From the NCBI GenBank assembly GCA_018136815.1, contig CM030934.1, positions 714,979-778,978 on the forward strand: 64,000 nucleotides of DNA, read 5' to 3'. Shown here one piece after another: positions 21,644 to 32,065 of the stretch; within the stretch, counting starts at the first letter, position 1; each line of letters starts with the position of its first letter. Below the pieces are notes generated by a model. The model did no database searches and was not told the DNA's origin. It saw nothing but the letters and a program-made list of their open reading frames with translations. A program made the position numbers and the translations under genes. This DNA is from Isochrysis galbana. Its lineage: Eukaryota; Haptophyta; Isochrysidales; Isochrysidaceae.

Positions 21644-22990
21644 GAGTCTGCGTGGGGCGCGGGAGAGAGGGAGGGGGAGGGGAATGAAGAGAGAGAGAAA
21701 CGACGCGAGCTAGTGGGAAGGCTGTCTGGCGCCCCCCCCCCCCCCCCCCACACACACACCTCGCTGTGGCCGACGCTCTCTCTCTCTCTCTTCTCTCTCC
21801 CTCTCGCTCTCCCTCCCTCTCTCTCCCCCCCCCTCCCCCCCCCCCCCTCTCTCTCTTTCGTTGACGCGCCGCGCGATGGGCGGCGCGAAAAATGACGGGG
21901 GAGGAGGGGGGGAGGAGAGAAGGGAGGGGTGGGGGGGGAGGGGGAGGGAGGTCGGGTAGCAGCGTGTGGCAGGTGTGTAAGAAGGTCAAACAGCATTAGA
22001 AAGTTGGCGCAAGCAAGACGAGGAATCGAAGAAGAAATTAAAGGAGGGACGGGTTAGACTGTAGAAGAGGAGAGAGAAGGAGGAGGATCCCCCCTCGCGA
22101 GGAAAGGTAAAGAAGGCCTCGGTAGAGAGAAGAATAGCGGGAGAGAGGCCCCCGCCCGCCGCCACGGCGACGAGTCTCTCCTCTCTCTCTCTCTTGTCGT
22201 TTCGCCTTTTTCGATGTACCTGCCGGAGGCGTACGGAGTGAGAGGAAGAAGCGCGCCACCCACAGAATAGAGAGAAGAAGATCAGGGAGAGAGGGAAACA
22301 TGAGGAGGGCGTGTGTGATGGCGGGATGGCCTTGAGAGACTCCAAGGAGGTGAAACGAAGCCGCCAAAGAGCTCCAACTCATCTAGATCCATCATCTTTT
22401 CATGCTTAACGTATTGAGAGTTCCTTCGCTTTAGCTGTCGGTCGGCGCGGCGCTCTCCTCTCTCTCTCTCCTCTCCTCGCTCGCTCCGCGTTGATGAATT
22501 GATGCCTTTACAAGTGAAACTGAAAATCATTCACTGGCATCTACAGGTATTTACCAGTAGAGCCTAGGATGGAAGCCCCCCTTTCAGTATTTGCAAATTG
22601 CTCTTTGCTCTTGTCTGTTGTCTGTTGTCTGCTAGGGATAGCGTTTTGTCTCGGAGACAAAAACATACTCCGTGTCTACCCAATTCCTGGCGCGTGCCCA
22701 ACTCCTGGTGCTGCAGTCTTTCGGCCCTTTTGAGGTTGCTGGGAGAGCTCTGGCATCTGGCATGAGTGATGCGTGATGCCGCAGAGTCAGAGGGCCAGAC
22801 TACCACTGCCGTGGCTTTGGCCGCGGGAGCGGCGCCCCGCGCGCGCGCCGGGCACGCTGGACCAGACACGGGGACGGCGGCAAGCGCGCTTGACGAAGCC
22901 TCGGAGGTCCTTCGTGGGCTAGGAGGGGCAGGAGGCAGGAGAGGGGCGGGCGGGCGGGCAGCGCGGCGCGCGCGTCGGGAGAGTGGGCGC
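21459..22990. other. CT/GA-rich leader of the Myb gene and upstream intergenic
   Basis: 21459-21980 holds GA and C tracts (GA about 21592-21635, CT about 21775-21860), which on the Myb coding strand is a pyrimidine-rich leader. The rest has several short CT stretches and ORFs of biased composition that I do not accept as genes. Confidence 0.5.
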
Positions 22991-22997
22991 GTATCAT

Positions 22998-23092
22998 ACT
23001 AGCCCGGTCACTCACTAGGCACTAGGGGGGTGCGAAGGGCACCATCGGTAATGGGCAAACGAGGACCTAAATAAGCTCCCTATAGGTTCTGG
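22998..23092 (+). repeat. Left end of the AGCCCGGTCACTCAC TIR element
   Basis: Starts with TAGCCCGGTCACTCACTA and continues GGGGGTGCG-AGGGCACCA, GAG-ACCTAAATAAGCTCCC and TATAGGTTC, matching 14320-14402 in order. No matching right terminus follows, so the copy is truncated. Confidence 0.8.
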
Positions 23093-23111
23093 TATGAGAG
23101 CTCTTGGGTCC

Positions 23112-23275
23112 CTCCTTGCTGTCGTTCCCCCGCGCTGCTCTCTCTTGGAGTTAGAGTCCCTCCTTGCTGTCGTTCCCCCGCGCCTGCTCTCGCCCTTGTC
23201 GTAGGTGTTCGTTGCTGAGGACTTTTCCCCAGCGCGAAGCCTACCCTCTCGCCCCTTTCGTTTTATGCGCGTAGA
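23112..23275 (+). repeat. Dispersed repeat shared with about 47930-48055
   Basis: Shared in order: CTCCTTGC, CGTTCCCCCGCGC, TGTCG-AGGTGT, CGCTG-GGA-TTTTCCCCAGCG and CCTTG-CCC. The first part (CCTCCTTGCTGTCGTTCCCC) is also duplicated locally at about 23112 and 23159. Confidence 0.6.
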
Positions 23276-23854
23276 TTCCCTCCTTACTTTCTACTTTCTA
23301 CATATTCTCATATATTCGTTCGCCGTAACCGCCGTTCGCAGTCGGCAGTCGGCTCTTCCGTCGCATCGTCGCTCTCTCGTCGGCTTTCTCTTCCTTGTTT
23401 CCTTCCTTCCGTGTCTTCCCCGCCCAAGTGGGGAAAGATACGTTAGTGTAGGGAGATGTTCGGTGAAAGTTGGGTGTGCGTGTCTTGTGATTGTTGTCGG
23501 TCTGGTCGGATTGGTATCCTGGCGGCCTCTGTCGCCCACGTCTGTCGCTCTCTCGCTCCTCGCTCCCTCGTTCTCGTTCCGTTCTACGCCCCCGTTGTAA
23601 CAAGCAATCTTACAACACCGATCGACCAAACCGACTCACTCGCCCTCTCGCTCACTAGCTCAGTCGCTCATGTCCGCCCCGTCGTCCCGCTCGCCCTCGC
23701 CACTGCCCGCCATCCATCCTGCTCCCGCCATTGACCATTGAGGTGGATCTGCCCGTCCAACCCGCCAATTTCCAGAACACCGTGCCTTCCGCCGCCTACC
23801 TTCCGTACCTTCCGCTTCCCTCCGTCCAATCCGTAACCTCCAATCCGTCAGGCG

Positions 23855-24515
23855 TCAGGCGTGCACCTTCATAGTAGGAGAAAGGAGAAAAAGTTGTTAT
23901 GCGCACGCACGGCGCCCCCGCGGGGGGAACCGATGCACATCGCGCCGTGCGCATGCACGGCGTGCCATGGGTGATTGCAACTCATCACACATGTCCCGTG
24001 AGAAATCTCTCTTACATTGCATGCTTACGTAATTGTGTGCCCCGTGGTAACATAGGGGAACCGCAGAGAAAAAAGTTGACATGCGACATGCGCACGCACG
24101 GCGTCCCCGCGGGGGAACCGATGCACATCGCGCCGTGCGCATGCACGGCGTGCAAATGGGTGATTGCAACTCATCACACATGTCCCGTGAGAGATCTCTC
24201 ATCTTATTCTTATATCTTATATTGCACGTTTACGTAAATGTAGGGAACCGCAGAGAGACCAGTCGATATGCGCACGCACGGCGTCCCCGCGGGGGACCCA
24301 ATGCACATCGGCACGCACGGCGTGCACCTGGTGTAATTGTGAGCCTTTATTGCACCCAGGGACAGCAGAATGCCAGAATTAGCCCAACCCCTGAAAGCTG
24401 AAAGCGCGCGCCGTAGGTGTTAAACATCGAGAATGATTGTTGTAAAAATAACTATGGACATTTGATGGCTCAATTCGATTGATGTCCCATAATCCATAAT
24501 TGACGGAACGACACC
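23855..24515 (+). repeat. Composite element: three-copy array plus conserved flank
   Basis: Three units (starting near 23899, 24090 and 24269; about 180 bp each, the last truncated) share GCGCACGCACGGCG, CCCCGCGGGGG-ACC, ATGCACATCG and, in the first two, GTGATTGCAACTCATCACAC. A conserved block follows at 24448-24515 (GGACATTTGATGGCTC ... TTGACGGAACG). An inverted copy of the whole arrangement, including the leading GTGCACCTTCATAGTAG, occupies 51043-51610. Units are rich in inverted repeats around CACGGCGTGCAC. No coding. Confidence 0.8.
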
Positions 24516-24517
24516 TC

Positions 24518-24585
24518 CGTTGCGCGTTGCGCGTTGCGCGTTGCGCGTTGCGCGTTGCGCGTTGCGCGTTGCGTGTTGCGTGCTG
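24518..24585 (+). repeat. 7-bp tandem repeat (GTTGCGC)n
   Basis: About nine copies, the last two with C-to-T changes. Confidence 0.9.
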
Positions 24586-24616
24586 TCCTCTCCCGTCAAT
24601 TCCAATTCCAATTCCC

Positions 24617-24745
24617 AATGCCCGACCTTGGCTTCCCCCGTTCTCCCGATGAGCCCGTCCCGGTCTCCCCGGATGAATTGTGCGCCGCGCTAGCCTCCGG
24701 TGCGCTTTCGCGACTCGTTCCCAAAGAGGAAACTAGCTCCGCTAC
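24617..24745 (+). repeat. Dispersed repeat with a conserved PRSPDEPVP frame, copy 1
   Basis: The 5' part is shortened relative to the copies at 55905-56170 (minus) and 58150-58440 (plus). The translated core PRSPDEPVPVSPDELCAALA is preserved at all three loci. It lies directly upstream of the MORN gene and is likely not part of its protein. Confidence 0.7.
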
Positions 24746-24981
24746 GACAAAGTCAAAGTATCCTTCCTAGCAGCAGTAGTGGGCATCTGCATCTGCAGGA
24801 GTTTTTTTTTCTGGCGGAAGGCACATCTGTTCGCCATTTCTCCCGACGCCGCCGCCCCTTTCCTCCTCCGGCTCCGTGCCTCCCCCTCACCAAGTACTCA
24901 ACTCTGCAGGCGGGCCGGGCAGCGTGGCGCGAGTCGCTCACAGGGAGGCGCCGCCGTGTTGGCCGCGTGCGCCTGCGACCG

Positions 24982-27399
24982 ATGCTCGCGTCCGCTGGCA
25001 GCCGCACAGAGCGGTGGCGAAGGAAGGAGGCAGGAGCGCACTCCGAGAGCTCGCAGGTGAGTGAGTCGAGGGGCTGTGCGTGCGAGCCGCCGCAAACGCG
25101 CCCCCCAGCAGCACCAGGCGCTCACGGAGTACGTGTCCTACGCAGACGGTCTCCAAGAAGATCGTCGGGTACGGCGACGTCTTCACGGGCAAGCTCGTCT
25201 CGGGCTATCCAGAGCATGGGTTGCTCGAGTATGCAAATGGACTTAGGTGAATGTCCAAGCCGGCCGCTCCCTTCCGAGCACACTCTGCTCGTGCAGCACG
25301 TGGATGTGATGTCCACCTTCGGTGCCACACGCTCACGATCCGCTACGCTCCGTAGATATGAAGGGCAGTTTGTACTTGGCATTCGGCACGGCACGGGGCG
25401 CATGCGCTATCAGAACGGTGATGTGTACGAGGGCAACTGGTTCCGTGGGCTCATCTGCGGCCAAGGCGTTTTCAAGTGCTCCGTAGACGACACTGTTTTC
25501 TCGGGAAAATTTGGCCTTCGTATCGCGTCACAACCGCCGCTGCTCAACATCGAAAGTATCGGGCCGCGACTTCACTCCGAGAAAGGCGCAGCTTTGGAAT
25601 GGCCATCCTTGGAATGCAACCCTCCTGACGGCCTGGTACCTCTGGAAGGCCTCGACGCTTCTTTCCACCCACCTCCTCACCCTGTGTTTACACGCCATTC
25701 GTTTCTGCTCTGCGGCACGGGTAGTATTACTTGGCGTGACGGCCGCATTTTCCGTGGGAGTTTTCACGGTGGCAATCCTGTTCTCGAGGAAGGCTTGCCA
25801 GTGTCTAAAGAACATTGGGTGCTCGAATTGCCGCTTTTTTGGAGAAGGCTCGCCGACGGAGAGGATTACACCGACGAGGAACGTGTCCGTCGGTCCAACG
25901 TGGTGCATGCACGAACAGCTGCGGGCCGGCCAACAGTGGATACCTACACCGGCGAGATGACGATGGATGGCATCCCCCACGGTGTGGGTTGCTGCAAATA
26001 CTCCTCTGGCGCAACATACGAAGGTACGTGGGAGATGGGGCTTCGGCACGGCGATGGCATTGATATTGGCTGGCCAGGGCGAGAAGATGAGACGTGCACA
26101 GATCCTCCGTCAAAGTGGATTGGGCCCCTTGTGAGAGGCGAACGGACGGGGTTTGGCCACCTCACTCTTTCCGACGGGAGGACGTATGTGGGCGAGTGTG
26201 TTGCGGGCCGGATTGAGGGCCAGGGGAGGCTGATGCTTCCGGACCGCGTCTCATTCCACGTGGGACTCTTCCGCGATGGCTTGCCGCACGGCCGCGGAAC
26301 GGTGGAGTCACCCGGCAACGTCAGATTCGAATGCAATTGGGTGAACGGGAAACGGGAGGGCCGTGGAGTCACCATCTCCCCCATGGGAGAGCGGTGCGAG
26401 GCGCTCTACGAGAACGACAAGATGGTTGGCGGAGGGCTGTTCGTGTTTAAGCTCCCGACGGCGCCCGTCGTGTCTCAGCGTGCTGCCAAACGATGCCAGA
26501 CGGATCTTGCCGAAATCTCTCTTTCGGCACGGTCGCTCAAGATGCTCGACTCGGCCCTCGGCCCTACGCCCGTGGTGCTTGCGGCAGAGGAAGCCGAGGG
26601 CCGTGCGACATGTACGGAGGGAGCGCCGAGTGTGCAGGCAGATGATGCCAAGCCCCGAGTGTTTGACGAAGAACCGCCGGCTGAGACAGTGAAGCACGTG
26701 CGAGAGGGGGGGGTGGCGCCTGAGTTCGAGGGTGAGAGTTCCGTTGAGGACCCAAGAGAACTGGCTGCAATGTATGCGAAGCAAACTGCCTCTCGTGTCA
26801 TTGCCTTACCAAGGGCGGAGCATATTATCGCCGAGGCTCGCAAGATTCTTGAGCACAGACAGATGACAAAGGGCTCATGCGAAGTGCACAACCCAGGCCC
26901 GCAGACGTTTGACGGTAGGGTGAGCGGAAGGACGCCATCGGGATCGGGCGTGGCAGCGGCGCTTGCCCTATCGCCCACTCGCACATGCGTTCCTGCATCA
27001 TTCGGAGGGGTTCCCCAGTCTCTCTCAACTATGCAACGGCGGAGATCTTATACGGTTGTGCCGCAGGCCGGCTTCGCTCGAATCGGTGGCACCATCCTCT
27101 CAACCATTACCGTTAGCGAACGTCCCGTCCGGTTGGAACTCCATGTCATGCCCAAGGTTGTTCGCGCTGCGTTGACTGTCAAAAGTGGTGGGTGCATCCA
27201 GCTATGGTTGAGCGGTCTTGGGCACCAAGACTCTTCGACCGGGTCTGCCGGTGCAACTCCCGTTGAGTTTGTGCCCTCGATTACTTGCCATGCACGGCTC
27301 ACAGTGGCGCCTCTCCATGAATGGCACCAAGCCGTTCCACGATCTCCGAATCCGCCGACCACACACAACTATGGCCCGCAATATAGTCGGGTTGCATAG
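24982..27399 (+). CDS. MORN-repeat protein, three exons
   Basis: Proposed exons are 24982..25056, 25146..25246 and 25356..27399. Donors are GTGAGT and GTGAAT; acceptors are CGCAG and CGTAG. The second join restores a MORN unit, LLEYANGLR then YEGQFVLGIRHGTG. About 739 residues. At least eight MORN units are visible (YGDVFTGKL, YQNGDVYEGNWFRGL, TWRDGRIFRGSFHGG, DTYTGEM, SSGATYEGTWEMGLRHGDG, SDGRTYVGECVAGRIEGQG, FHVGLFRDGLPHGRG, FECNWVNGKREGRG). The rest is a non-MORN tail with a predicted helix (HIIAEARKILEHRQM). MORN proteins bind membranes or scaffold cytoskeletal and ciliary structures; the exact role is unknown. The start and exon 1 are the least certain parts. Confidence 0.8.
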   Translation: MLASAGSRTERWRRKEAGAHSESSQVSESRGCACEPPQTRPPAAPGAHGVRVLRRRSPRRSSGTATSSRASSSRAIQSMGCSSMQMDLGECPSRPLPSEHTLLVQHVDVMSTFGATRSRSATLRRYEGQFVLGIRHGTGRMRYQNGDVYEGNWFRGLICGQGVFKCSVDDTVFSGKFGLRIASQPPLLNIESIGPRLHSEKGAALEWPSLECNPPDGLVPLEGLDASFHPPPHPVFTRHSFLLCGTGSITWRDGRIFRGSFHGGNPVLEEGLPVSKEHWVLELPLFWRRLADGEDYTDEERVRRSNVVHARTAAGRPTVDTYTGEMTMDGIPHGVGCCKYSSGATYEGTWEMGLRHGDGIDIGWPGREDETCTDPPSKWIGPLVRGERTGFGHLTLSDGRTYVGECVAGRIEGQGRLMLPDRVSFHVGLFRDGLPHGRGTVESPGNVRFECNWVNGKREGRGVTISPMGERCEALYENDKMVGGGLFVFKLPTAPVVSQRAAKRCQTDLAEISLSARSLKMLDSALGPTPVVLAAEEAEGRATCTEGAPSVQADDAKPRVFDEEPPAETVKHVREGGVAPEFEGESSVEDPRELAAMYAKQTASRVIALPRAEHIIAEARKILEHRQMTKGSCEVHNPGPQTFDGRVSGRTPSGSGVAAALALSPTRTCVPASFGGVPQSLSTMQRRRSYTVVPQAGFARIGGTILSTITVSERPVRLELHVMPKVVRAALTVKSGGCIQLWLSGLGHQDSSTGSAGATPVEFVPSITCHARLTVAPLHEWHQAVPRSPNPPTTHNYGPQYSRVA

Positions 27400-28193
27400 C
27401 TGCCATTTCGAGTCGATGTGTGCCAGATTAAACCAAGCGGGGCCCCAACGGTACGAAGGCTTGAAATAGTGAGTCGATTCCTAGGTAGTAGGTAGCGGGT
27501 GGCCAACACCAGCACTCACGTAGTGATAAAACGAGCGCGTTGGCGGCGCGTTGGCTCTTTTGCGATGCGTCGCAAGATCGTTGCAACAAGAGCTCGCATC
27601 AAGCTAGTCGATAGTCACTAGGTCTTGCGGCGTTGACGTACACACATGTACATTACCCTATAAGATAATGGGAAACAATGCCGGGGGGGGTGCTTCAAAC
27701 ACAGCAAAAAAGAAAATGAAAATGGCCGGTTTTGGGGGCGTTTCTAGAAATACGGGAACCTCGAACCTCGCACAAACACGGCATGCTGCTAGCTGCGCTA
27801 GGGAGGGCGCTTGAAACATGGTGAAAACGGGCGCTGTATTTTGGCCTACGTATTAACACGGTAAACCATGTTTCCCATGTAGGCGGGCACTTCACAATGG
27901 ATCCTAGCGCGCTCTTGAAGACTCTTGCTCTTGCAAACTTTCTTGGTCGATGAGATGCGTGGAGATGGAGATGGTGATAATATGTACTACATAAAGGTAA
28001 ATAACGTAAAAACAGTACACAGTAATACGTCGTAGTACGTGGTACCTCTGATTGAACAATATACTACTAACTACTAGCTACTAGTAGAAAAAGATATAGA
28101 TATAGATACCCTTTTCTGCCGGCTGGCATGGCGCGCGCGTGGGGGGGGGGGGGGGGAGCCAGCTACGCACGGGGAATGTTGTTTTCGCGTTAA
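27400..28193. other. Intergenic with a diverged repeat
   Basis: Holds the second copy (27805-27875) of the A-tract repeat at 14162-14225 and a G-run at 28141-28156. It ends at the TTAA (28190-28193) bordering the next element. Confidence 0.4.
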
Positions 28194-28610
28194 CTCCTTA
28201 CTGCCGAAGCGCCAAAATTGGCGCTTCCGCCTCGAAAAGTCTCAACCGCTCCCTACAGCGTCAACCCCAGCCCCCCAGCTCTCAGGGGAGTCACAGGGAC
28301 ATCCTTCGTCACAGCTGGGTGGGCCTACATTCCATATAGTCGGCCATCTACACGCGAATAGATGAGCAAAGGGGCAAAAAAAGGGCAGCTCCAATATTGG
28401 CGCTTCCAGTATTACGAAAAATATTCCGTTTAGGTAATAGAGTCGAAGCGAGGCGACGGACTGCAACCGTGAGGGCTCATGAGCAGGAGGCATGTGGGCA
28501 CGCGCTCCCTCACAGGCCCCTCTCTGCTCTCTGCCCCATCGAGAGACCACTGAGGTGTACTGTGCTGGGTACGACCCCGGCGAGTTCGGCGATGCAGGCC
28601 TCGCGCCTGA

Positions 28611-29162
28611 TGTCGACGACTCTGTTCCCGGTCCGGTGCCACGGGGGATGAGGAGGGTGAGACGCACGACGATGAGCTGCATGCGCTCATCGTTGAGCGC
28701 ACCGTGGGACAGGAAGTGCAAAGACACTGGCAGTGCCCCGCGTGCGACGACACGCAGGCAGAGGTTGTTGCGGCATTAGCAGAGGCGGAGGCTGCGGGCA
28801 GGCCAGTGGTGTGCGCGGTGGAGGGGCTCAAGGGGCGTGTGCTCGTCGGTGACACAGCGAACGGCTTCTCGCAATGTGAGTTCTTCATCAGCGAACGCTA
28901 TGCGGAGGCGGAACATGCGGAGAAGAGCCCCTCTGAGTTTGTACTGGACAATTGCGCGCGACCTCGGCGCTTCGGGACGGGGCGACTGCATCAAGCACGC
29001 CGAATGTGTGATGGCCTCAATGCCGCACGAGCGAGAGGTTTGGTGAATGAATGTAGTGCTTCCTTTGAGTTAGAGTTAGTGTGTAGTGTGCGTAGCGCGA
29101 GCGTGCATTGCTTTGCATGTCAAGATCATTTGCATTGCCCAAGCAACGCCCACTACCACTAG
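28611..29162 (+). CDS. Unrecognised ORF inside the TTAA element
   Basis: The frame is open from 28611. Coding-like text starts DEEGETHDDELHALIVERTV, followed by RHWQCPACDD (a C-x-x-C pair), EVVAALAEAEAAGRPVV, a segment GLKGRVLVGDTANGFSQCEFF, and then a basic, less ordered end. No ATG is in frame upstream; the first part may continue from the frame at 28550-28640 (VYCAGYDPGEFGDAG) through an intron or a frameshift. Function unknown; it may be cargo or a degenerate transposon protein. Confidence 0.35.
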   Translation, partial: CRRLCSRSGATGDEEGETHDDELHALIVERTVGQEVQRHWQCPACDDTQAEVVAALAEAEAAGRPVVCAVEGLKGRVLVGDTANGFSQCEFFISERYAEAEHAEKSPSEFVLDNCARPRRFGTGRLHQARRMCDGLNAARARGLVNECSASFELELVCSVRSASVHCFACQDHLHCPSNAHYH

Positions 29163-29650
29163 AAGATAAATTATAGCCGCTATACTCCCCCCCCCCCCCA
29201 GCCCAATCACTGAACCCCGCCCCCCCCCCCCTCCTGAAGTCATGCTTCTCGCAGGAAGGGAGGAGGCTTTCAAAGTGCCTTGCCATGAATGAGCTCCAGG
29301 GGGCTCCAGGGGGGAATACCAAATTCCATCCTTTTCCTTTATCCATCATCGATAATCCTCCCCTAGGAAGCTCTGGGGGGGAAATTCATAATTCCATCCT
29401 GCTTTATCGATTATCGACTATCCCCCCCCTGGGGCCTGGGGTGTGCTCTAGGGGGGGAACTCTAGATTCCATCCTTTCTCCACGTAGTCAAGCTTAACGT
29501 TATAGGAGAACCCCATATCCATGAGAGGGCGAACCCGCAGCCATTACCGGACGAACTGTACACTCCGCTCAAGTGGGGCCGAGCATACGATGGGCCGGCT
29601 GAAACGGCATACCCGATTCCACAAGAATATACGTTTAAAGACGTGCATAA

Positions 29651-30211
29651 AACCCTAGAGGATGTTCATGTCAAGGCGGGCCGTACGGTGACAGGTCGTA
29701 TGTCGATGGGCGCTATCGCGACGGGCAGTATCGCGACGGGCAGTATCGTGATGGGCAATATCGCGATGAGCGATACCACGATGAGCGATATCGCGATGAG
29801 CGATATCGCGACCGGCAATACGAAGATTGTCGCGGCGGTGGGCGTTGGCATGGCGCCATAAACCACAAGTACGATGGCGTTGCATGCCTGTCATTGCCCG
29901 GCCACCAGTTTCTAGAGTCACCACAGCACCATGCACGCGATTACGCCAAGCGGGGTTCAGGAAGCAGCAGCGGCCCTTCTTCGGTTCTTCTTAGCCCCCC
30001 GTGTGGCGTGGCCCTTCCTCCCTTTTCGCCTGATTCCGCGGAGGTGATGCGAGCCCGCAAGATGGCGCGGCTCCGCGTCACATACGAGTCGAGCCATGCC
30101 GCCTTGGCTGAAGAAGAAGCGGAGGCGGAGATGCGAGCGCAGGTGCGAAGCCGCAGGCGGAAGACAGAGGAGGCGGCGGTGGCCAAACTGTGGGGCGCCA
30201 AGCAGTTGTAG
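29651..30211 (+). CDS. ORF with YRDG/YRDE tetrapeptide repeats, in the TTAA element
   Basis: The frame is open from 29651 (a possible acceptor CCCTAG just upstream) to a TAG at 30209-30211. It holds about eight tandem tetrapeptides (YRDG-Q, YRDE-R), then RGGGRWHG, a Ser/Pro-rich part and a charged helix (ALAEEEAEAEMRAQVRSRRRKTEEAAVAKLW). An upstream segment in another frame (29520-29680; PLPDELYTPLKWGRAYDGPAE) also looks coding and may be the preceding exon. The arrangement resembles RGG/RD-type RNA-binding tails. No family recognised. Confidence 0.4.
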   Translation, partial: NPRGCSCQGGPYGDRSYVDGRYRDGQYRDGQYRDGQYRDERYHDERYRDERYRDRQYEDCRGGGRWHGAINHKYDGVACLSLPGHQFLESPQHHARDYAKRGSGSSSGPSSVLLSPPCGVALPPFSPDSAEVMRARKMARLRVTYESSHAALAEEEAEAEMRAQVRSRRRKTEEAAVAKLWGAKQL

Positions 30212-31194
30212 TAGCCTATCCCCTATCCCTATGTTTATGAGAGTGAGTGTGTGTGCCATTACTTGTTCCTAGACAATTAACAATCGCATTGACAAATGCA
30301 ACTTTGGCAATGACAATGTAGCTGTTTATGGTCTCCGGCTGGGGTTTATGATCTCCGGCTGAGGCTCGTTTGTCTAGATGTGAAGGAACACTACCACCCA
30401 CACCTGGTGCAACAAAGACTGAGCAATCTGGAAGAAAATCCTCGATGGTGCTTTGAGTGATGATAGTGGGTCTTGGGTTGTTCCTCTCCCTCTCACCATC
30501 GCTTTGCCTCTCCATCTCCCTTGATCTCTCAACGTTGCTATCGCTGTTGCTCAGCTGCTCACTCTCTCTGCCTCCCCTCCCATCTCATTGTGACAACCCT
30601 GCCCCTCTGGCTCCCCCTCACTTTCCCTCCTCCCATCCTCATCCTCGCTGCGCGCCCTCAGCTCGGCACGCGCTCCAATTGCCTGGGGCTGCATTGCGAC
30701 GGCCCCATGCGATCGGAGCCGTCGCGCTAGAAGCGCATAGCGCATAGGCCATATCCATATGGCCTCGGCTCTCGCCGCTTCGAGCGGCGTGAGCGCGGGC
30801 GGTGAGCGCCGAGAGGGCATGGGTAGCTCTGGGGCCTCCATCGGCGGCGCGAGACGCGTATCTCGCGCGAGAGAAGGGCCCCGTTCCCGCGGGAGACACA
30901 CCCAGAAAATATGTTCCACCTTCTGTTCGCTCGTGCCCTCTCACTTATCTCTTACACGCAGTTCCTCCTCCCGCACAAGCCGCAAAAGATCAAATCCGAA
31001 GCGCCAAAATTGGCGCTGCGGGCCGGCGGTAAGGAGTTAACGACGGAGTTCAAAAGCCTACTTAAAGTATTTCCATGGCAATGGCGGCCGTCGCCGTCTG
31101 ATTGGCTAAACGACAACTTAGAGCGCGGCCAGCACCTCTATATGGTACAACACTTTTATTATTAAACGGGAGGCGGCGAGAGAACGTACGGAGC

Positions 31195-31884
31195 ATGCAT
31201 TTCGGCACAGCGGCCGCGCCGTCGTTGGCCGCTTCCACTTCTCTGCGCACTGGCGATGGTTTCCTCAGTCTTCCTGGCCGAGAGAGGCCGAATCTGGCGA
31301 GCCTGACTGACTATCGACACTTCCACGGCATGCTCATCGGCCCAGCCGCTGCAGCACGCTGCGTCCGGTCCTTCAACGGCCGTGTACTCTTCATGCCTTC
31401 ACACCGCGCGAAAGACCCCAAGGCGTTTGATGGAGCACCAGACCGAGCGTCTTGCTTCGACTTTTCGCGCGGCTTTACACTTTTTGGCTACTTTGCTCTT
31501 GTCGTTGCGAGTTTCACCGGTCTCTCCACTCTGCTGCAATGCACTGAAACAATGGATGCCCGTGAGGTATCGCCGCAGGATTCAGAAAGAGAACTTCCAA
31601 TCAGCGAGGTAGAGTCAGATGAACTCACCCTGGCCAAGGATTACATTCGAATATACAGCAGGTCACGATATCCCACACGGTTGATTCGACGGTTTCAGTT
31701 TAACTTCCGGCTCTCGGGTATCAAGGTGAGGATGTTCCATTTCCTAACGCAACCTGAAGGAACCAAAGGAGCGCCTCAGCTTCACTTGGTGGAGTTCTAC
31801 CAACTCCAGATATGGCATCACATGCTTCGATCCGTTGTTGCTGGTGGTATTCTAGGCGGAGCTTATGTGGCATGCGGATTCTAG
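31195..31884 (+). CDS. Hypothetical membrane protein, 229 residues
   Basis: The ATG at 31195 (MHFGTAAAPSLAAS) starts about 160 bp beyond the TTAA element. The protein has an N-terminal Ala/Ser-rich, transit-like stretch, a transmembrane helix (FTLFGYFALVVASFTGLSTLL), an acidic segment (SEVESDELTLAKDYI) and a C-terminal part with FHFLTQPEGTKGAPQLHLVEFYQLQIWHHML ending in a Gly-rich hydrophobic stretch. No named family recognised. Location may be plastid or mitochondrial membrane (weak). Confidence 0.45.
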   Translation: MHFGTAAAPSLAASTSLRTGDGFLSLPGRERPNLASLTDYRHFHGMLIGPAAAARCVRSFNGRVLFMPSHRAKDPKAFDGAPDRASCFDFSRGFTLFGYFALVVASFTGLSTLLQCTETMDAREVSPQDSERELPISEVESDELTLAKDYIRIYSRSRYPTRLIRRFQFNFRLSGIKVRMFHFLTQPEGTKGAPQLHLVEFYQLQIWHHMLRSVVAGGILGGAYVACGF

Positions 31885-32065
31885 CTTCGGCATGTGTGCT
31901 GCTAGTACGTGCCACAGGTGTGTCAGGACGAGCTCTCTATCTCCTAATCTGTGAAAACTGCTGCCAATACTCTACGTGCCTACTGCCTAGTTCTAGTTGT
32001 GTCCTGCACAAAATTATTGTTATAATTTGAGCTGTGGATAACAACAAACTTTATAGTTAGACGCG

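Larger units (their letters stand above)
28194..31036. mobile_element. 2.8-kb TTAA-flanked TIR element with two ORFs
   Basis: The ends are CTCCTTACTGCCG and, inverted, CGGCGGTAAGGAG, each directly bordered by TTAA (28190-28193 and 31037-31040). Each end also carries the 16-bp palindrome GCGCCAAAATTGGCGC a few bases inside. A TTAA duplication is the hallmark of piggyBac-like and Kolobok-like transposons. I see no DDE transposase; the internal ORFs are listed separately. An identical CTCCTTACTGCCGAAG occurs at 13115-13130. Confidence 0.75.

Noticed and set aside
21139-21996. Frame covering Myb and upstream CT tracts
   Set aside because: Shadow of the Myb gene plus low-complexity leader.
23893-24345. 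Possible CRISPR-like array
   Set aside because: Units are 150-180 bp without spacers of constant size, in a eukaryotic context.
24700-24981. Long N-terminal extension of the MORN frame
   Set aside because: It starts at a GTG inside a dispersed repeat; ATG 24982 is preferred.
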